NCBI GenBank assembly: GCA_016786785.1
Contig: JAEUVR010000042.1
Location: 1-60,005 of the forward strand
Direction: 5' to 3'
Length of the DNA: 60,005 bases
Origin: Chitinophagaceae bacterium
GTDB lineage: Bacteria > Bacteroidota > Bacteroidia > Chitinophagales > Chitinophagaceae
The translations under genes and the position numbers were made by a program. The notes beneath the pieces were generated by a model that was not told where the DNA came from, did not search any database, and was given only the letters and a program-made list of their open reading frames with translations. The stretch's first letter is position 1; every line of letters begins with the position of its first letter. Shown here piece by piece: positions 36,432 through 46,203 of the stretch.

Positions 36432-39400
36432 ATGATCCCGATTTTGCGAAGCCGGGCTACGACTGTCATCAGACCCCTAAAAGCCAGGGCCCGGCTGATC
36501 ACACGAATGATTGTCTTGTGTTTATTTGCCTTTTCTTTTGAGGCGAAAGCCAATGGGTCTTTCCAGGAAATTAGTATATCTCAAAAGCGGGCGTCGTTAT
36601 CCCAGATCTTTAAGGAGATCGAACGGCAGACCGGGCTCTTGTTTTTTTACGATAAGGCGCTTATAGAGGCAAAAGAACCGGTGCAGCTTAAAGTAAGAAG
36701 ATTTGGATCGTTGAATGAAGCGCTTGCGGCAATCCTGAAAGACCAACGCCTTACTTATTCAATCATACGTAATACGGTCGTTATTTACGCGTCAGAGCCT
36801 GCAAAAACCTTTTCCGTAGAATCAGATCCCTTGAGGTCAGTAACCGCGATAGCCGCCCCTCCTATAATGGTCCGGGGAAGAGTGACTTCCAATAGCGGCG
36901 AGGCCTTGATCGGCGTAAGCGTATTGATCAAAGGAACTTCTATTGGCGCTACAACGGACGCGGCCGGCAATTATGCGCTTACCGTTCCCGACGGAAATGC
37001 TGTATTGATATTCACCAATGTTGGTTTTGTGACAAAGGAAATTGCAATAGAGAACAAAACTGAGTTGAGCGTTATGCTGGAAACAGATCAGCAAAAACTG
37101 GGAGAAGTAGTGGTGACCGCATTTGGCATCAAAAGAAGATCGAAAGCGCTGACTTATGCCGTTCAATCCATTAACGCGGATAAGGTCAACGAAGCCAAAT
37201 CGACCAACATGATCGCGTCTTTACAGGGCAAGGTGGCTGGCATGCGCATTACCATGAGCCCCAACGGACCCGGCAGTTCTGCAAACGTGATCATAAGAGG
37301 ACAGCGTTCCCTCGCAGGAAATAACCAACCGCTTTATATTATCGATGGCGTTCCTTTGGATAACAGTACCCGGATCAATGCGACGGCAGGAAGTACGGGT
37401 ATTTATGGAGGGAGAGATGGAGGCGATGGCATCGGAATGCTCAACAGCGACGATGTAGAATCGATTACTGTTTTGAAAGGAGCTTCTGCAGCTGCGCTCT
37501 ATGGAAGCCAGGGGCAGAATGGCGCTGTTATCATTACCACAAAAAGAGGGAAGGCGGGAAAGGTGTCTGTCAATTACACCGGGAATTTATCTTTTGATTC
37601 GCCGAATATATTGCCAGAGCTTCAATACGAATATGGACAGGGAGCTGGCGGAGTATATAATGCCAATGCTGAGAATAGCTGGGGACCGAAAGCAACCGGG
37701 CAAATGGAAACGCTTTGGAATGGACATACGATTCCTTTAGTCGGACAGAAAGACCGGCTTAAGGACTTTTTCAGAAAGGCCCTTACCGTCAACAATACAC
37801 TGAGTATAACCGGGGGGAGCGAGTTGATGCAAACCTATTTTTCATATGGCAATACCAGCGCGCAGGGAATACTGCCTAACCAGGACCTGAACCGGCACAA
37901 TTTCGATTTGAAGATCGATAACAAAATATCTTCAAGTCTCTCTTTCGCTACCAAGCTCACCTATATAAGGGAGGATATGGACAATAAGCATTCGACAGAC
38001 TCGCATATAGACGCATATAGCCGTATCCTTAAGGCGCCGGTTACCATTCCGCTCAGCGAGATGAAGGAGTACGAGTATTTTGATGATCTGGGAAATAGGA
38101 AGCAAAGCTTCTGGCGTCCGAGTTCTGTATTCAATTCCAATCCCTACTGGGCATTGAACAGACACCTTTTTTTCGAGCAGAAAGACCGCATCATTGGACT
38201 TTTATCTGCTAAGTATAAGTTTACCAACTGGCTCGACCTGCAAATCAGGGGCAGCATCGACAGAACAATAAACAAGGTCGACGATAGAATATACGAAGAT
38301 TCTTACCACTGGACCGGCGTGGGCGCCCTGTACGGTCTAAGGTATTTAAAAAGCACAGGCATGAATGTGGATGCCTTATTGTCTTTCCGGCATTCCTTCT
38401 CAGACAAATTTGAGCTGAACGGAAACATTGGGTCTTCTATCCAGGAAAGTAAATATGAAAGCCAGGAATTCAATGCCCGCGGACTGATAAAAAAAGATTT
38501 CTTTTTCATGCAGAACGCCGTCAACACAAATGGCGAAAATTCGCTGGGCCGTTCGCCGCAGATCCAATCTGTATATGGTATTGCCACTTTATCGTTCGAC
38601 AACTACCTGTTCTTTGATGTAACGGTCAGGAACGACTGGTCGTCGGCGCTTACAGCAGGGAATCAATCCTATTTTTATCCGTCTTTCGGATTGTCTGGAA
38701 TTGTTTCAGATATGGTGAAACTTCCTTCCTGGATTTCTTACGGAAAGGTTAGGCTGGCGTTGGCCAATTCGGGTTACGGGGGACTGCAATACCTGGACAG
38801 GAACTATTTTACGGTATCAGCGGGCGGAGTTATCAGTCCTTCTCCGATACGCGCCACAGATGATTATAAGCCGGAGCTGACCACTTCTTACGAGCTTGGA
38901 TTAGACTGGAGATTCTTCAATGACAGGTTTGGCGTCGATGCAACCTACTATTTATCGAACACCAAAAACCAGTTGATAGCATTAGCTACGCCTTCCGTAG
39001 CTTCTTTGTACGGACAGGAATACATTAACGCAGGGCTTATCCGGAATAACGGCGTGGAATTAATGATCAGCGGAAGGCCGGTTGTATCAAAGAACTTCTC
39101 CTGGGACGTCTCTTTGAATTTTGCAGATAACAATAATAAGGTTGTCCGGCTGAATGAAGGTTCTACCAATCGTTTGATCGGCGGAAGCATTGGCGATATG
39201 TGGTTGCGTGGATGGCGATTGGATAGCCTGGGGAGAAAGATGGTCGATGCGGACGGAAGACCTCTTTTTTCAACCGGCGAAAATTATGTGGGGAATAGCA
39301 ACCCGGATTATATGGTTGGGCTGTCCAATTCTTTTTCTTATAAGAACTTTTCGTTCAGTTTCCTGATCGACTATAGCAAGGGGGGAGTGGTAAATGCATT

Positions 39401-39785
39401 GATCCAGTCGATTCTAGATGTCGGCGGTCATTCCAAACGGACCCTCGAAGGAAGGGAAACAGGCTTGATCCTGGATGCCTATACTGCCGACGGTAAGGCA
39501 AACACAAAAAGCATTACGCCGGAAAGCTATTGGTCTAACCTCAATGGCGTGGGCTATGTCTATTCAGCCACGAACATGCGTCTTCGCGAGCTTTTGCTCG
39601 GCTACGCGATATCGCCCCGCCTGTTATCCAAAACAGCTAAATTTTTAAATGCGGCAAAAATATCCCTGGTCGGCAGAAACCTTCTCTTCTTTTACAATAA
39701 GGCTCCCATCGATCCCGAAAGTTTTCAGAATTATGCGCTGCCTACTACCCGAAATATTGGCGTCAACCTAAAACTCGCTTTCTGA
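36432..39785 (+). CDS. SusC/RagA TonB-linked outer-membrane transporter 1, with STN domain
   Basis: A 1117-residue transporter. In order it has a signal peptide (to about 40, preceded by a basic stretch), an STN signalling domain (about 46-119, with FFYDKALIEAKEPV), a carboxypeptidase-regulatory-like domain (about 147-220, GRVTSNSGEALIGVSVLIKG), the TonB-box-like LGEVVVTAFG, a plug (about 230-345, with YIIDGVPLDN and VLKGASAAALYG) and a 22-strand barrel. The STN domain indicates cell-surface signalling to a FecR protein. The partner SusD lies 69 bases downstream from its start codon. The leader element copy B precedes it. Substrate class is not evident; no polysaccharide-degrading enzyme is linked. 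Confidence 0.93.
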   Translation: MIPILRSRATTVIRPLKARARLITRMIVLCLFAFSFEAKANGSFQEISISQKRASLSQIFKEIERQTGLLFFYDKALIEAKEPVQLKVRRFGSLNEALAAILKDQRLTYSIIRNTVVIYASEPAKTFSVESDPLRSVTAIAAPPIMVRGRVTSNSGEALIGVSVLIKGTSIGATTDAAGNYALTVPDGNAVLIFTNVGFVTKEIAIENKTELSVMLETDQQKLGEVVVTAFGIKRRSKALTYAVQSINADKVNEAKSTNMIASLQGKVAGMRITMSPNGPGSSANVIIRGQRSLAGNNQPLYIIDGVPLDNSTRINATAGSTGIYGGRDGGDGIGMLNSDDVESITVLKGASAAALYGSQGQNGAVIITTKRGKAGKVSVNYTGNLSFDSPNILPELQYEYGQGAGGVYNANAENSWGPKATGQMETLWNGHTIPLVGQKDRLKDFFRKALTVNNTLSITGGSELMQTYFSYGNTSAQGILPNQDLNRHNFDLKIDNKISSSLSFATKLTYIREDMDNKHSTDSHIDAYSRILKAPVTIPLSEMKEYEYFDDLGNRKQSFWRPSSVFNSNPYWALNRHLFFEQKDRIIGLLSAKYKFTNWLDLQIRGSIDRTINKVDDRIYEDSYHWTGVGALYGLRYLKSTGMNVDALLSFRHSFSDKFELNGNIGSSIQESKYESQEFNARGLIKKDFFFMQNAVNTNGENSLGRSPQIQSVYGIATLSFDNYLFFDVTVRNDWSSALTAGNQSYFYPSFGLSGIVSDMVKLPSWISYGKVRLALANSGYGGLQYLDRNYFTVSAGGVISPSPIRATDDYKPELTTSYELGLDWRFFNDRFGVDATYYLSNTKNQLIALATPSVASLYGQEYINAGLIRNNGVELMISGRPVVSKNFSWDVSLNFADNNNKVVRLNEGSTNRLIGGSIGDMWLRGWRLDSLGRKMVDADGRPLFSTGENYVGNSNPDYMVGLSNSFSYKNFSFSFLIDYSKGGVVNALIQSILDVGGHSKRTLEGRETGLILDAYTADGKANTKSITPESYWSNLNGVGYVYSATNMRLRELLLGYAISPRLLSKTAKFLNAAKISLVGRNLLFFYNKAPIDPESFQNYALPTTRNIGVNLKLAF

Positions 39786-39854
39786 CGGCTTTAGCGGGCG
39801 CCTGAGCGATTGGTTCGCCTAAATCTATCGTTAATAAAGAAAAACATAAAGATC

Positions 39855-41411
39855 ATGAAACATAAATATTCCGGAAATTACGCTTCATTCAAGACGCTGT
39901 TCTTCGCGTACCTGGTAGGAAGCATCGTTTTTCTGAGCGGATGCACAAAGAATTTCGAAGAGATCAATACCGATCCAACGCGCTTGTCCGTGTTGGATCC
40001 GCTTGATGTCCGCAGTATGTTTCCCGGAACATTGGTCGGCAGCCTGGTAGGTACAAATTATTGGGCATCCTCGTTAACGGCGGGCTTGTTTGCACAGCAA
40101 TTTGCTTCTACGCAAAACAACCATTCTTTTCAACGGTACCTGGTGCCTAACAGCATGGGCTCCACGTTATACCGAGCATGGTACCTGAACGCAATAGCCC
40201 CCTTGGAGAATATAATAAAATCAACGCAGGAGAATGAACCTACGCTGAATGCGGTGGCCCGCATCTGGAAGGTATTTGTTATGCACCGGTTAACGGATAC
40301 CTGGGGGCCGGTTCCCTACTCTCAAATCGGGGAATCGGGCAGGGTGGTCGAGTTCGATTCTCAAAAGGATATTTATTACGGATTCTTTAGTGAATTGGAA
40401 GAAGCCGTCGTCTTGTTGAGAAACAATATAAACAAGCTTTCGTTTGGCGATAAGGACCTGATCTACAAGGGCGACAATGAAAAATGGATCAGGTTTGCCA
40501 ATACGCTCCGGTTGCGTTTGGCTTTGCGTATATCCAAAGTAGAACCTGTTAAAGCAAAAGAGGAGGCTGAGAAATCGGTAGCGGGAGGCGTGATGGTTGA
40601 GCCGGAAGATAATGCTTTCCGGGAAGTCTCGCCTAATTTGCCCAACGGCATGAATTACCAGACCGGCTGGAACGAACAGCGGATGAGCTCTAATTTTGAA
40701 AGCCTGTTCGTAGGATGGAATGATCCCAGGATGAGCAAGTATTTTTCACCTGCGCTCAGCGACGGACGGTATCGGAGCGTTCGTTGCGGTATGACGCCGG
40801 CCCAGCAAAATTTGCCCGATAATCATTATAACAATACGTCTAATGTAAGTTTTAAACTCCAGCCCGATAATATGAATACTACCCCTCAAACCATTCTGTA
40901 TACGGCAGAAGCCTATTTTCTCAGGGCAGAAGGCGCTGTGTACGGCTGGAATATGGGCGGTACGGCTAAAGATCTGTATGAAGAAGGGATCGAGATGTCC
41001 ATGCGCACTTGGGAAATTACCGACCAGGTTGTTATCAATAATTATATTAACGGAACAACTTTGCCAGTGGCATTGAATGACTATTTTGATACGCCGGCGC
41101 TGACGGATATTCCGGTTCGGTTTTCCAATGACATCGAAGAGCAACTGGAGCAGATCGGAACCCAAAAATGGATAGCCTTGTTCCCTGAGCCGCATGAGGC
41201 ATGGGCGGAGATGAGAAGGTCGGGTTATCCTAAAATGTATCCGCTTATCAACTCTGATAACGCCGATGTTCCCAGAAACAAAATGATTCGCCGGCTATTG
41301 TTTTTGACGCAGGAGTATACCGAGAATCCGGTAGCGGTGGCAAATGCCATACCCTTGTTGGGAGCAGGCGGCGATAAGGAGAGCACTCCTCTTTGGTGGG
41401 ACAAAAATTAG
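39855..41411 (+). CDS. SusD/RagB-type surface lipoprotein 1 (SusD-like_2 group)
   Basis: The 518-residue partner of SusC1 starts with a lipoprotein signal ending LSGC (C30), followed by TKNFEEINTDP, which marks the SusD-like_2 branch. Helical TPR-like segments hold the ligand-binding lid over the transporter. The typical C-terminal region EPHEAWAEMRRSGYP is present. The ATG at 39855 is chosen because the longer frame (39810) adds 15 residues ahead of the signal peptide. This branch is often linked to peptide or mixed substrates rather than glycans, which is family-level knowledge only. Confidence 0.9.
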   Translation: MKHKYSGNYASFKTLFFAYLVGSIVFLSGCTKNFEEINTDPTRLSVLDPLDVRSMFPGTLVGSLVGTNYWASSLTAGLFAQQFASTQNNHSFQRYLVPNSMGSTLYRAWYLNAIAPLENIIKSTQENEPTLNAVARIWKVFVMHRLTDTWGPVPYSQIGESGRVVEFDSQKDIYYGFFSELEEAVVLLRNNINKLSFGDKDLIYKGDNEKWIRFANTLRLRLALRISKVEPVKAKEEAEKSVAGGVMVEPEDNAFREVSPNLPNGMNYQTGWNEQRMSSNFESLFVGWNDPRMSKYFSPALSDGRYRSVRCGMTPAQQNLPDNHYNNTSNVSFKLQPDNMNTTPQTILYTAEAYFLRAEGAVYGWNMGGTAKDLYEEGIEMSMRTWEITDQVVINNYINGTTLPVALNDYFDTPALTDIPVRFSNDIEEQLEQIGTQKWIALFPEPHEAWAEMRRSGYPKMYPLINSDNADVPRNKMIRRLLFLTQEYTENPVAVANAIPLLGAGGDKESTPLWWDKN

Positions 41412-41433
41412 GAATCTCCAATAGCAAATCCCG

Positions 41434-42531
41434 ATGCGATTGATCCTTCATCTTTTTGCCGTTTTATTTCTTCTGTTTTGTACAAGTCTGTCGAATGCGC
41501 AGGACAATCGATCGTTCAAGATATTCCAGTTCCCGCCCGATATGATACCGACCATCGATGGAAAAAATGACGACTGGCGCATGGTGGATTCGTCATATGT
41601 CGTCGGAATGGATCAATTATGGGATGATAGGGATGATAGGGATGATAGCGTCAGGCATAAGGCAGCTGACCCCAGGAACCTGGATGTGCGCGTAAAACTG
41701 GGTTGGGTAAAGGGGATGAACAGGTTGTATTTTCTTTATGAAGCGTATGATGATTACTGGGATTTTTCGTCTGCCACCTTGCATAACGATATATTTGAAG
41801 TAATCGTTGACGGAGACCAGTCCGGCGGCCCTTTTATCAGCGCCTTTCACCCGAATAAAGAGCTGGACCCAATGGACACATACTTTTCTTACCATGGGGT
41901 ACATGCGCAGAACTATCATATTTTCACGCCGGCAAGAGGAAAGGACTGGGCGATGGTTTGGGGAAATCAGAGATGGATCAAGAACCTCCCTTATGCAAAT
42001 GCCGCATATAAATATGATTTCAATCCCGGGGATCCCGGTTATTTAACCCTCGAGTTCTGGATAACTCCGTTTGACTATGCCGGTTCCGAAGGAGCAGCGC
42101 GCGCTGTTGAATCTGTCTTGACAGAGAATAATACTATCGGGCTTAGTTGGGCTGTTCTTGATTACGATGGGATCAATGACAAGACATATAACGGGTTCTG
42201 GAATTTAAGCAAGGAACGGACAATGTTTGGTAATGCCTCTTTCCTGTTGCCCTTCCGCCTGATGCCTTTGGAAAAGCAATTCACAAGATCTATTGATGCG
42301 CAATGGTCATTTGAGGTGACGGATATGAAGCGCCGGATGGTTTCATTTATTGATGAATCAAAGGGGGCTATTGATTCCTGGGAGTGGGACTTTGGGGATG
42401 GGAATCGCTCTCGCAAGCAAAACCCGGTACATTTTTATTCGGCCCCGGGGCACTATGTTGTGACATTATGGGTGAAAGGCTCGGCAGGGTCCTCGCGAAT
42501 GGCTAAAGTGTGGGACGTAACGCTGAAATAA
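41434..42531 (+). CDS. Exported CBM9-like/PKD-domain protein
   Basis: A 365-residue protein with a Sec signal (1-22, ending LSNAQ). Residues about 30-270 look like a CBM9/DOMON-type beta-sandwich (PTIDGKNDDWRMVDSS, LYFLYEAYDDYWDFS, LHNDIFEVIVDGD), and about 300-365 form a PKD domain (SWEWDFGDGNRSRKQNPVHF). It probably binds ligand at the cell surface as an accessory protein for the SusC1/SusD1 pair, whose operon it ends. A run of three 9-base repeats encodes DDRDDRDDS at residues 64-72. Confidence 0.75.
   Translation: MRLILHLFAVLFLLFCTSLSNAQDNRSFKIFQFPPDMIPTIDGKNDDWRMVDSSYVVGMDQLWDDRDDRDDSVRHKAADPRNLDVRVKLGWVKGMNRLYFLYEAYDDYWDFSSATLHNDIFEVIVDGDQSGGPFISAFHPNKELDPMDTYFSYHGVHAQNYHIFTPARGKDWAMVWGNQRWIKNLPYANAAYKYDFNPGDPGYLTLEFWITPFDYAGSEGAARAVESVLTENNTIGLSWAVLDYDGINDKTYNGFWNLSKERTMFGNASFLLPFRLMPLEKQFTRSIDAQWSFEVTDMKRRMVSFIDESKGAIDSWEWDFGDGNRSRKQNPVHFYSAPGHYVVTLWVKGSAGSSRMAKVWDVTLK
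41623..41648 (+). repeat. Three-copy 9-base tandem repeat in the PKD-protein gene
   Basis: The unit GATGATAGG occurs three times without a gap; the last copy lacks its final G-G match. It is in frame and encodes Asp-Asp-Arg repeats, so copy-number change would not shift the frame. The acidic run could bind calcium. Confidence 0.85.
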
Positions 42532-42607
42532 GACGTAAAATAAAATTTATTTCATTTCCGCCAACCCAAACCGGGAGGTAGTTCACTCTTAGTTTAGTAG
42601 AGCAGGG

Positions 42608-42633
42608 CCTGATAGCGACCGTCGCTAAGCAGG
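42608..42633 (+). terminator. Dyad after the PKD-protein gene
   Basis: TAGCGAC and GTCGCTA flank a single C (42613-42627), and the outer CCTG/CAGG extend the pairing with a small bulge. It lies 77 bases after the stop and 50 bases before leader copy C. The near-zero loop suits a DNA-binding dyad or cruciform as well as a terminator. Confidence 0.4.
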
Positions 42634-42682
42634 TCTTACTCAGGAAATTTTTAATAAGGATCGCTTATTGATCAAGGTTGTC

Positions 42683-42742
42683 CAGTGTTCACAGCGCTGA
42701 CTGCTTTAAATCTGTCTGTCAACAATTTATCTAACCAAAACT
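42683..42742 (+). promoter_or_regulatory. SusC leader element, copy C
   Basis: CAGTG (42683-42687) and CGCTG (42695-42699) form a 5-bp stem with one G-T pair around TTCACAG (42688-42694). GTCTGTC follows at 42714-42720 and AACCAAAACT at 42733-42742, seven bases before the second susC ATG (42750). Its spacing from loop to GTCTGTC is 19 bases, against 23 in B and 27 in A. Confidence 0.65.
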
Positions 42743-42749
42743 GCAAACT

Positions 42750-45700
42750 ATGGCTTCCAAACGGATGTATCCACCTAAAAGCGGCGCCTGTTCTTTAAAG
42801 GTCAAAACATGGTTGATTATGAGATTAATTGTTCCATTGCTGTTTGTCCTTCCTTTCCAGATAAGTGCAAATAGCATTGCGCAGGAAATTACCATTTCGG
42901 AAAAGACTGCGTTCCTCCCTGAACTATTCCGGGACATCGAACAACAAACAGGCTACTTGTTTTTTTACGACAAGGCGCTTATACAGACTAAAAAACCTGT
43001 TCGTGTCAGGTTGAAGAATGCGTCGCTCGAAGACGCGCTAAACATCTGTTTGAAAGGCCAGGAACTGGCTTATTCAGTAATGCGAAATACGATCGTCATT
43101 TATCCGCTGGCCGCGTCGGGTAAATCGGCCTACCATGTGCCTGAAACGCCTGAGGCTGTGCCCGGTAAACTCGATATTGAGGTCGTCGGGCAGGTTACCA
43201 ACGACAAGTCCGAACCGTTGGAAGGCGTCAATATTAAAATAAAAGGAACAGCTACAGGCGTCATAACGGATATGGACGGTCGTTTTCGGATCAGCGTTCC
43301 TAATCAGGATGCCATACTGGAAATCTCCATTGTGGGCTATGTGGCGCAGGAAGTGCGGGTTGGCTCGCTGACCAGGCTGAACATAAAACTCGAAATAGCC
43401 AATACAGCATTGAACGAAGTAGTAGTGGTGGGATATGGCACTTCCTCGAAGGCGAACCTCTCCGGTTCGGTTTCGACAGTTAATATGGGAGACGTAACTT
43501 CTTCGCGGCCGCTTAACAACGTAGCTTCCATGATGGAAGGACAGGTGTCCGGCGTATTCATACATCAGAATTCCGCTCAACCCGGCGCCGAAGGCATGAA
43601 TATCCTGATACGTGGGCAGGGCAGTATGGGCGATTCTCAACCGCTGGTGATCATCGACGGTATGGAATCGGCGATGGATAACGTAAACCCGCTGGATATC
43701 GAATCCATCAGCATATTGAAAGACGCCGCATCGGCGTCGATATATGGTACGCGGGCTGCTAACGGCGTTATCCTTATTACTACCAAGCGAGGCAAATCGG
43801 GCGCCCCGCAGATTCGATATAACACTTATGTATCCAAACAAAAGCCGACCGCCGTTCCTGATTTCCTGGGCTCGGCGGATTATGCCCGCCTACATAATGA
43901 AGCCAGGAAGAATGTAGGTCTTACGCCTACTTTTGCAGACGATGTGATCGCGAAATATGAAGCCGGCAATGATCCTAATTTTCCCAGTACTGATTGGATG
44001 AACGTGCTTTATTCCGGCCCTGCTTACTCTCACAACCATAGCCTGGGATTTTCAGGAGGCAGTGAAAAAACCCGTTACAACCTTTCCCTCGGATACAACC
44101 AGGAAAAAGGGATTATTAGGAAAGTGGATGCCGACCTGCTTACGATGCGCCTGAACCTGGACAATAAGATTTCCGACCGGATCAACGTCGGCGTAAATAC
44201 CGCGTTGTCCCGCGCCGTTAATACCATTCCGCTTACTGGTCCTGAACTAACCCGGGGCGGCGATTTGCAGCAATTCTATAATTCGGTTACGCATATTCCC
44301 CCCACCCAGAAATTAAAGCTGGAAGACGGGTCCTGGTCGGGAGAATATCCGCTGGGGAATTTCGCAGCGTGGATTGCAAACGGCAACCTTCGCAAGACGA
44401 TCGAAAACAAACTGGTAAATACTTTATTTGGCGAGATCCAGTTGTTGGAGGGACTTTCCTGGCGAAACCGGGCCAGCGTGGATTATACTTTTACGGAGAT
44501 CACCAATCATATATCGCAGTTCACATACGGCGGCGGCCAGGTGTCGGGGCCTTCTTCCAATCAGGAAGATATCAATCGTAACCTGATCCTGGATATGGAA
44601 TCGCTGCTTACGTATGCCCGCCAATTTGGGGGCCACCGGATCAAGGCCCTGGTCGGCACTTCCGGCCGTTCTGAAACGTTTTCTACAACTATGGCTTATC
44701 GACTCGGCTTTCCTTCAAACGATCTAACTTCTATCAACGCGGGCAGTACGGATGGATTACGGAATGGCGGCTACCAGATCAAATCCACCTTAGGTTCTTA
44801 TTTTACCCGGATCAATTATGACTTTAACGGCAAATACCTGTTCGAAGCCAACCTGCGCCGGGACGGATCATCCAAGTTTGCAGACGGTCAGCGTTGGGGA
44901 TGGTTCCCTTCCTTCTCCGCGGCCTGGAATATAACCAGCGAAAAATTCCTGAACGACGTAAGTTGGTTGGATTTTCTCAAGCTGCGAGCCTCCTGGGGTA
45001 TCCTGGGCAATCACCGCATCGCCGATTTCATGTTCATGCAGAAAATAGCATTGGGACAAAACTATACGTTTGGCGGACCTGTAGCGGTGGGAGCGGCTCA
45101 AATTGCGGCTAATAATCTCGATATCACCTGGGAGAAAACAACAGAAACAAATATCGGGGTCGACTTCAGGTTATTCAATAATAGGATTTCCGGCAGCATC
45201 GATGTCTACAACCGGTATACCGATGATATCCTGACTGTGGTTCCCGTTTCCGCTACTTTCGGATTGCCTGCTCCTACGGTAAATGCCGGCGCGATGAGCA
45301 ATAAAGGGATTGAAACAGAATTGAAATATTCAAATACCAGGGGCGCGCTGAAGTTTGATGTAGGAGTGAACGCTTCCTACAATAAGAATAACGTTGAAAA
45401 ATATTACGGTCGCGATATTTTTGAAGTGAATGCCGAAGGCGGCGCCATCGTACGGGAAAAAGGTATTCCCTGGAATTCCTATATCGGCTATGAATGGATC
45501 GGTTATTTTATGAGCGATGAAGAAGCTAGCAAGGGCGCTGTTCATCACCCCAGCGTTGGGGCCGGCGACCTGAAGTTCCGCGACCAGAACGGGGATGGCA
45601 AGATCGACGGGCAGGACAGGGTGATCCTGGGCAAGCCTATACCCAGCTTCACGTATGGTTTGAACGCGAACCTGAGTTATAAAGGATTTGATTTTGGCTT

Positions 45701-46163
45701 TTTCTTTCACGGCGTTTCAGACGTGGAAAGGTATATCCGTGTGCGGGGTTATATGCCTTTCATGCGAAATGGAAAGACCCTTCGCATGCATATGGACCGG
45801 ATGGTTGTGGAAAACGGCGTGGTGGTCCAGGAAGGGTATTTTCCCAAAACACTGCTGGAAGGCGGCCAGGGAGGGAAAAACATTGTTTCCAGCGGATTTA
45901 CTATTCATAATGCTTCCTACCTACGGATGAAAAATATCCTGCTGGGTTATACCATACCGGCTTCCCTGACTAAAAAAATTTCCATTTCACGCGCCCGGAT
46001 CTATGTGAGCGGTCAAAATCTGCTGACCATTACCAAATTTCCTGAAGGATATGATCCGGAAGCCAATAACACAGCATTCCATGGCCATATATTGGGCGGG
46101 GCCGCCGGCTGGAGCTATCCCCAGGCTAAATCATTTACAGCGGGCCTGGATATCAATTTCTAA
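42750..46163 (+). CDS. SusC/RagA TonB-linked outer-membrane transporter 2, with STN domain
   Basis: The 1137-residue protein has the same layout as SusC1: basic N-terminus and signal peptide (to about 41), STN domain (about 46-118), regulatory-like domain (about 157-230, VGQVTNDKSEPLEGVNIKIKG), LNEVVVVGYG, plug with VIIDGMESAMDN and ILKDAASASIYGTRAANGVI, and the barrel. Its STN domain shares FFYDKALI and the RNTxVIY end with SusC1 at nearly the same residue numbers, but the barrels differ. Its SusD partner begins 40 bases after its stop. It probably heads a six-gene operon reaching RraA. Confidence 0.94.
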   Translation: MASKRMYPPKSGACSLKVKTWLIMRLIVPLLFVLPFQISANSIAQEITISEKTAFLPELFRDIEQQTGYLFFYDKALIQTKKPVRVRLKNASLEDALNICLKGQELAYSVMRNTIVIYPLAASGKSAYHVPETPEAVPGKLDIEVVGQVTNDKSEPLEGVNIKIKGTATGVITDMDGRFRISVPNQDAILEISIVGYVAQEVRVGSLTRLNIKLEIANTALNEVVVVGYGTSSKANLSGSVSTVNMGDVTSSRPLNNVASMMEGQVSGVFIHQNSAQPGAEGMNILIRGQGSMGDSQPLVIIDGMESAMDNVNPLDIESISILKDAASASIYGTRAANGVILITTKRGKSGAPQIRYNTYVSKQKPTAVPDFLGSADYARLHNEARKNVGLTPTFADDVIAKYEAGNDPNFPSTDWMNVLYSGPAYSHNHSLGFSGGSEKTRYNLSLGYNQEKGIIRKVDADLLTMRLNLDNKISDRINVGVNTALSRAVNTIPLTGPELTRGGDLQQFYNSVTHIPPTQKLKLEDGSWSGEYPLGNFAAWIANGNLRKTIENKLVNTLFGEIQLLEGLSWRNRASVDYTFTEITNHISQFTYGGGQVSGPSSNQEDINRNLILDMESLLTYARQFGGHRIKALVGTSGRSETFSTTMAYRLGFPSNDLTSINAGSTDGLRNGGYQIKSTLGSYFTRINYDFNGKYLFEANLRRDGSSKFADGQRWGWFPSFSAAWNITSEKFLNDVSWLDFLKLRASWGILGNHRIADFMFMQKIALGQNYTFGGPVAVGAAQIAANNLDITWEKTTETNIGVDFRLFNNRISGSIDVYNRYTDDILTVVPVSATFGLPAPTVNAGAMSNKGIETELKYSNTRGALKFDVGVNASYNKNNVEKYYGRDIFEVNAEGGAIVREKGIPWNSYIGYEWIGYFMSDEEASKGAVHHPSVGAGDLKFRDQNGDGKIDGQDRVILGKPIPSFTYGLNANLSYKGFDFGFFFHGVSDVERYIRVRGYMPFMRNGKTLRMHMDRMVVENGVVVQEGYFPKTLLEGGQGGKNIVSSGFTIHNASYLRMKNILLGYTIPASLTKKISISRARIYVSGQNLLTITKFPEGYDPEANNTAFHGHILGGAAGWSYPQAKSFTAGLDINF

Positions 46164-46203
46164 AGGGCTATAGCGCCCGATTGTCGACTTCAAAATTTTT
46201 ACA

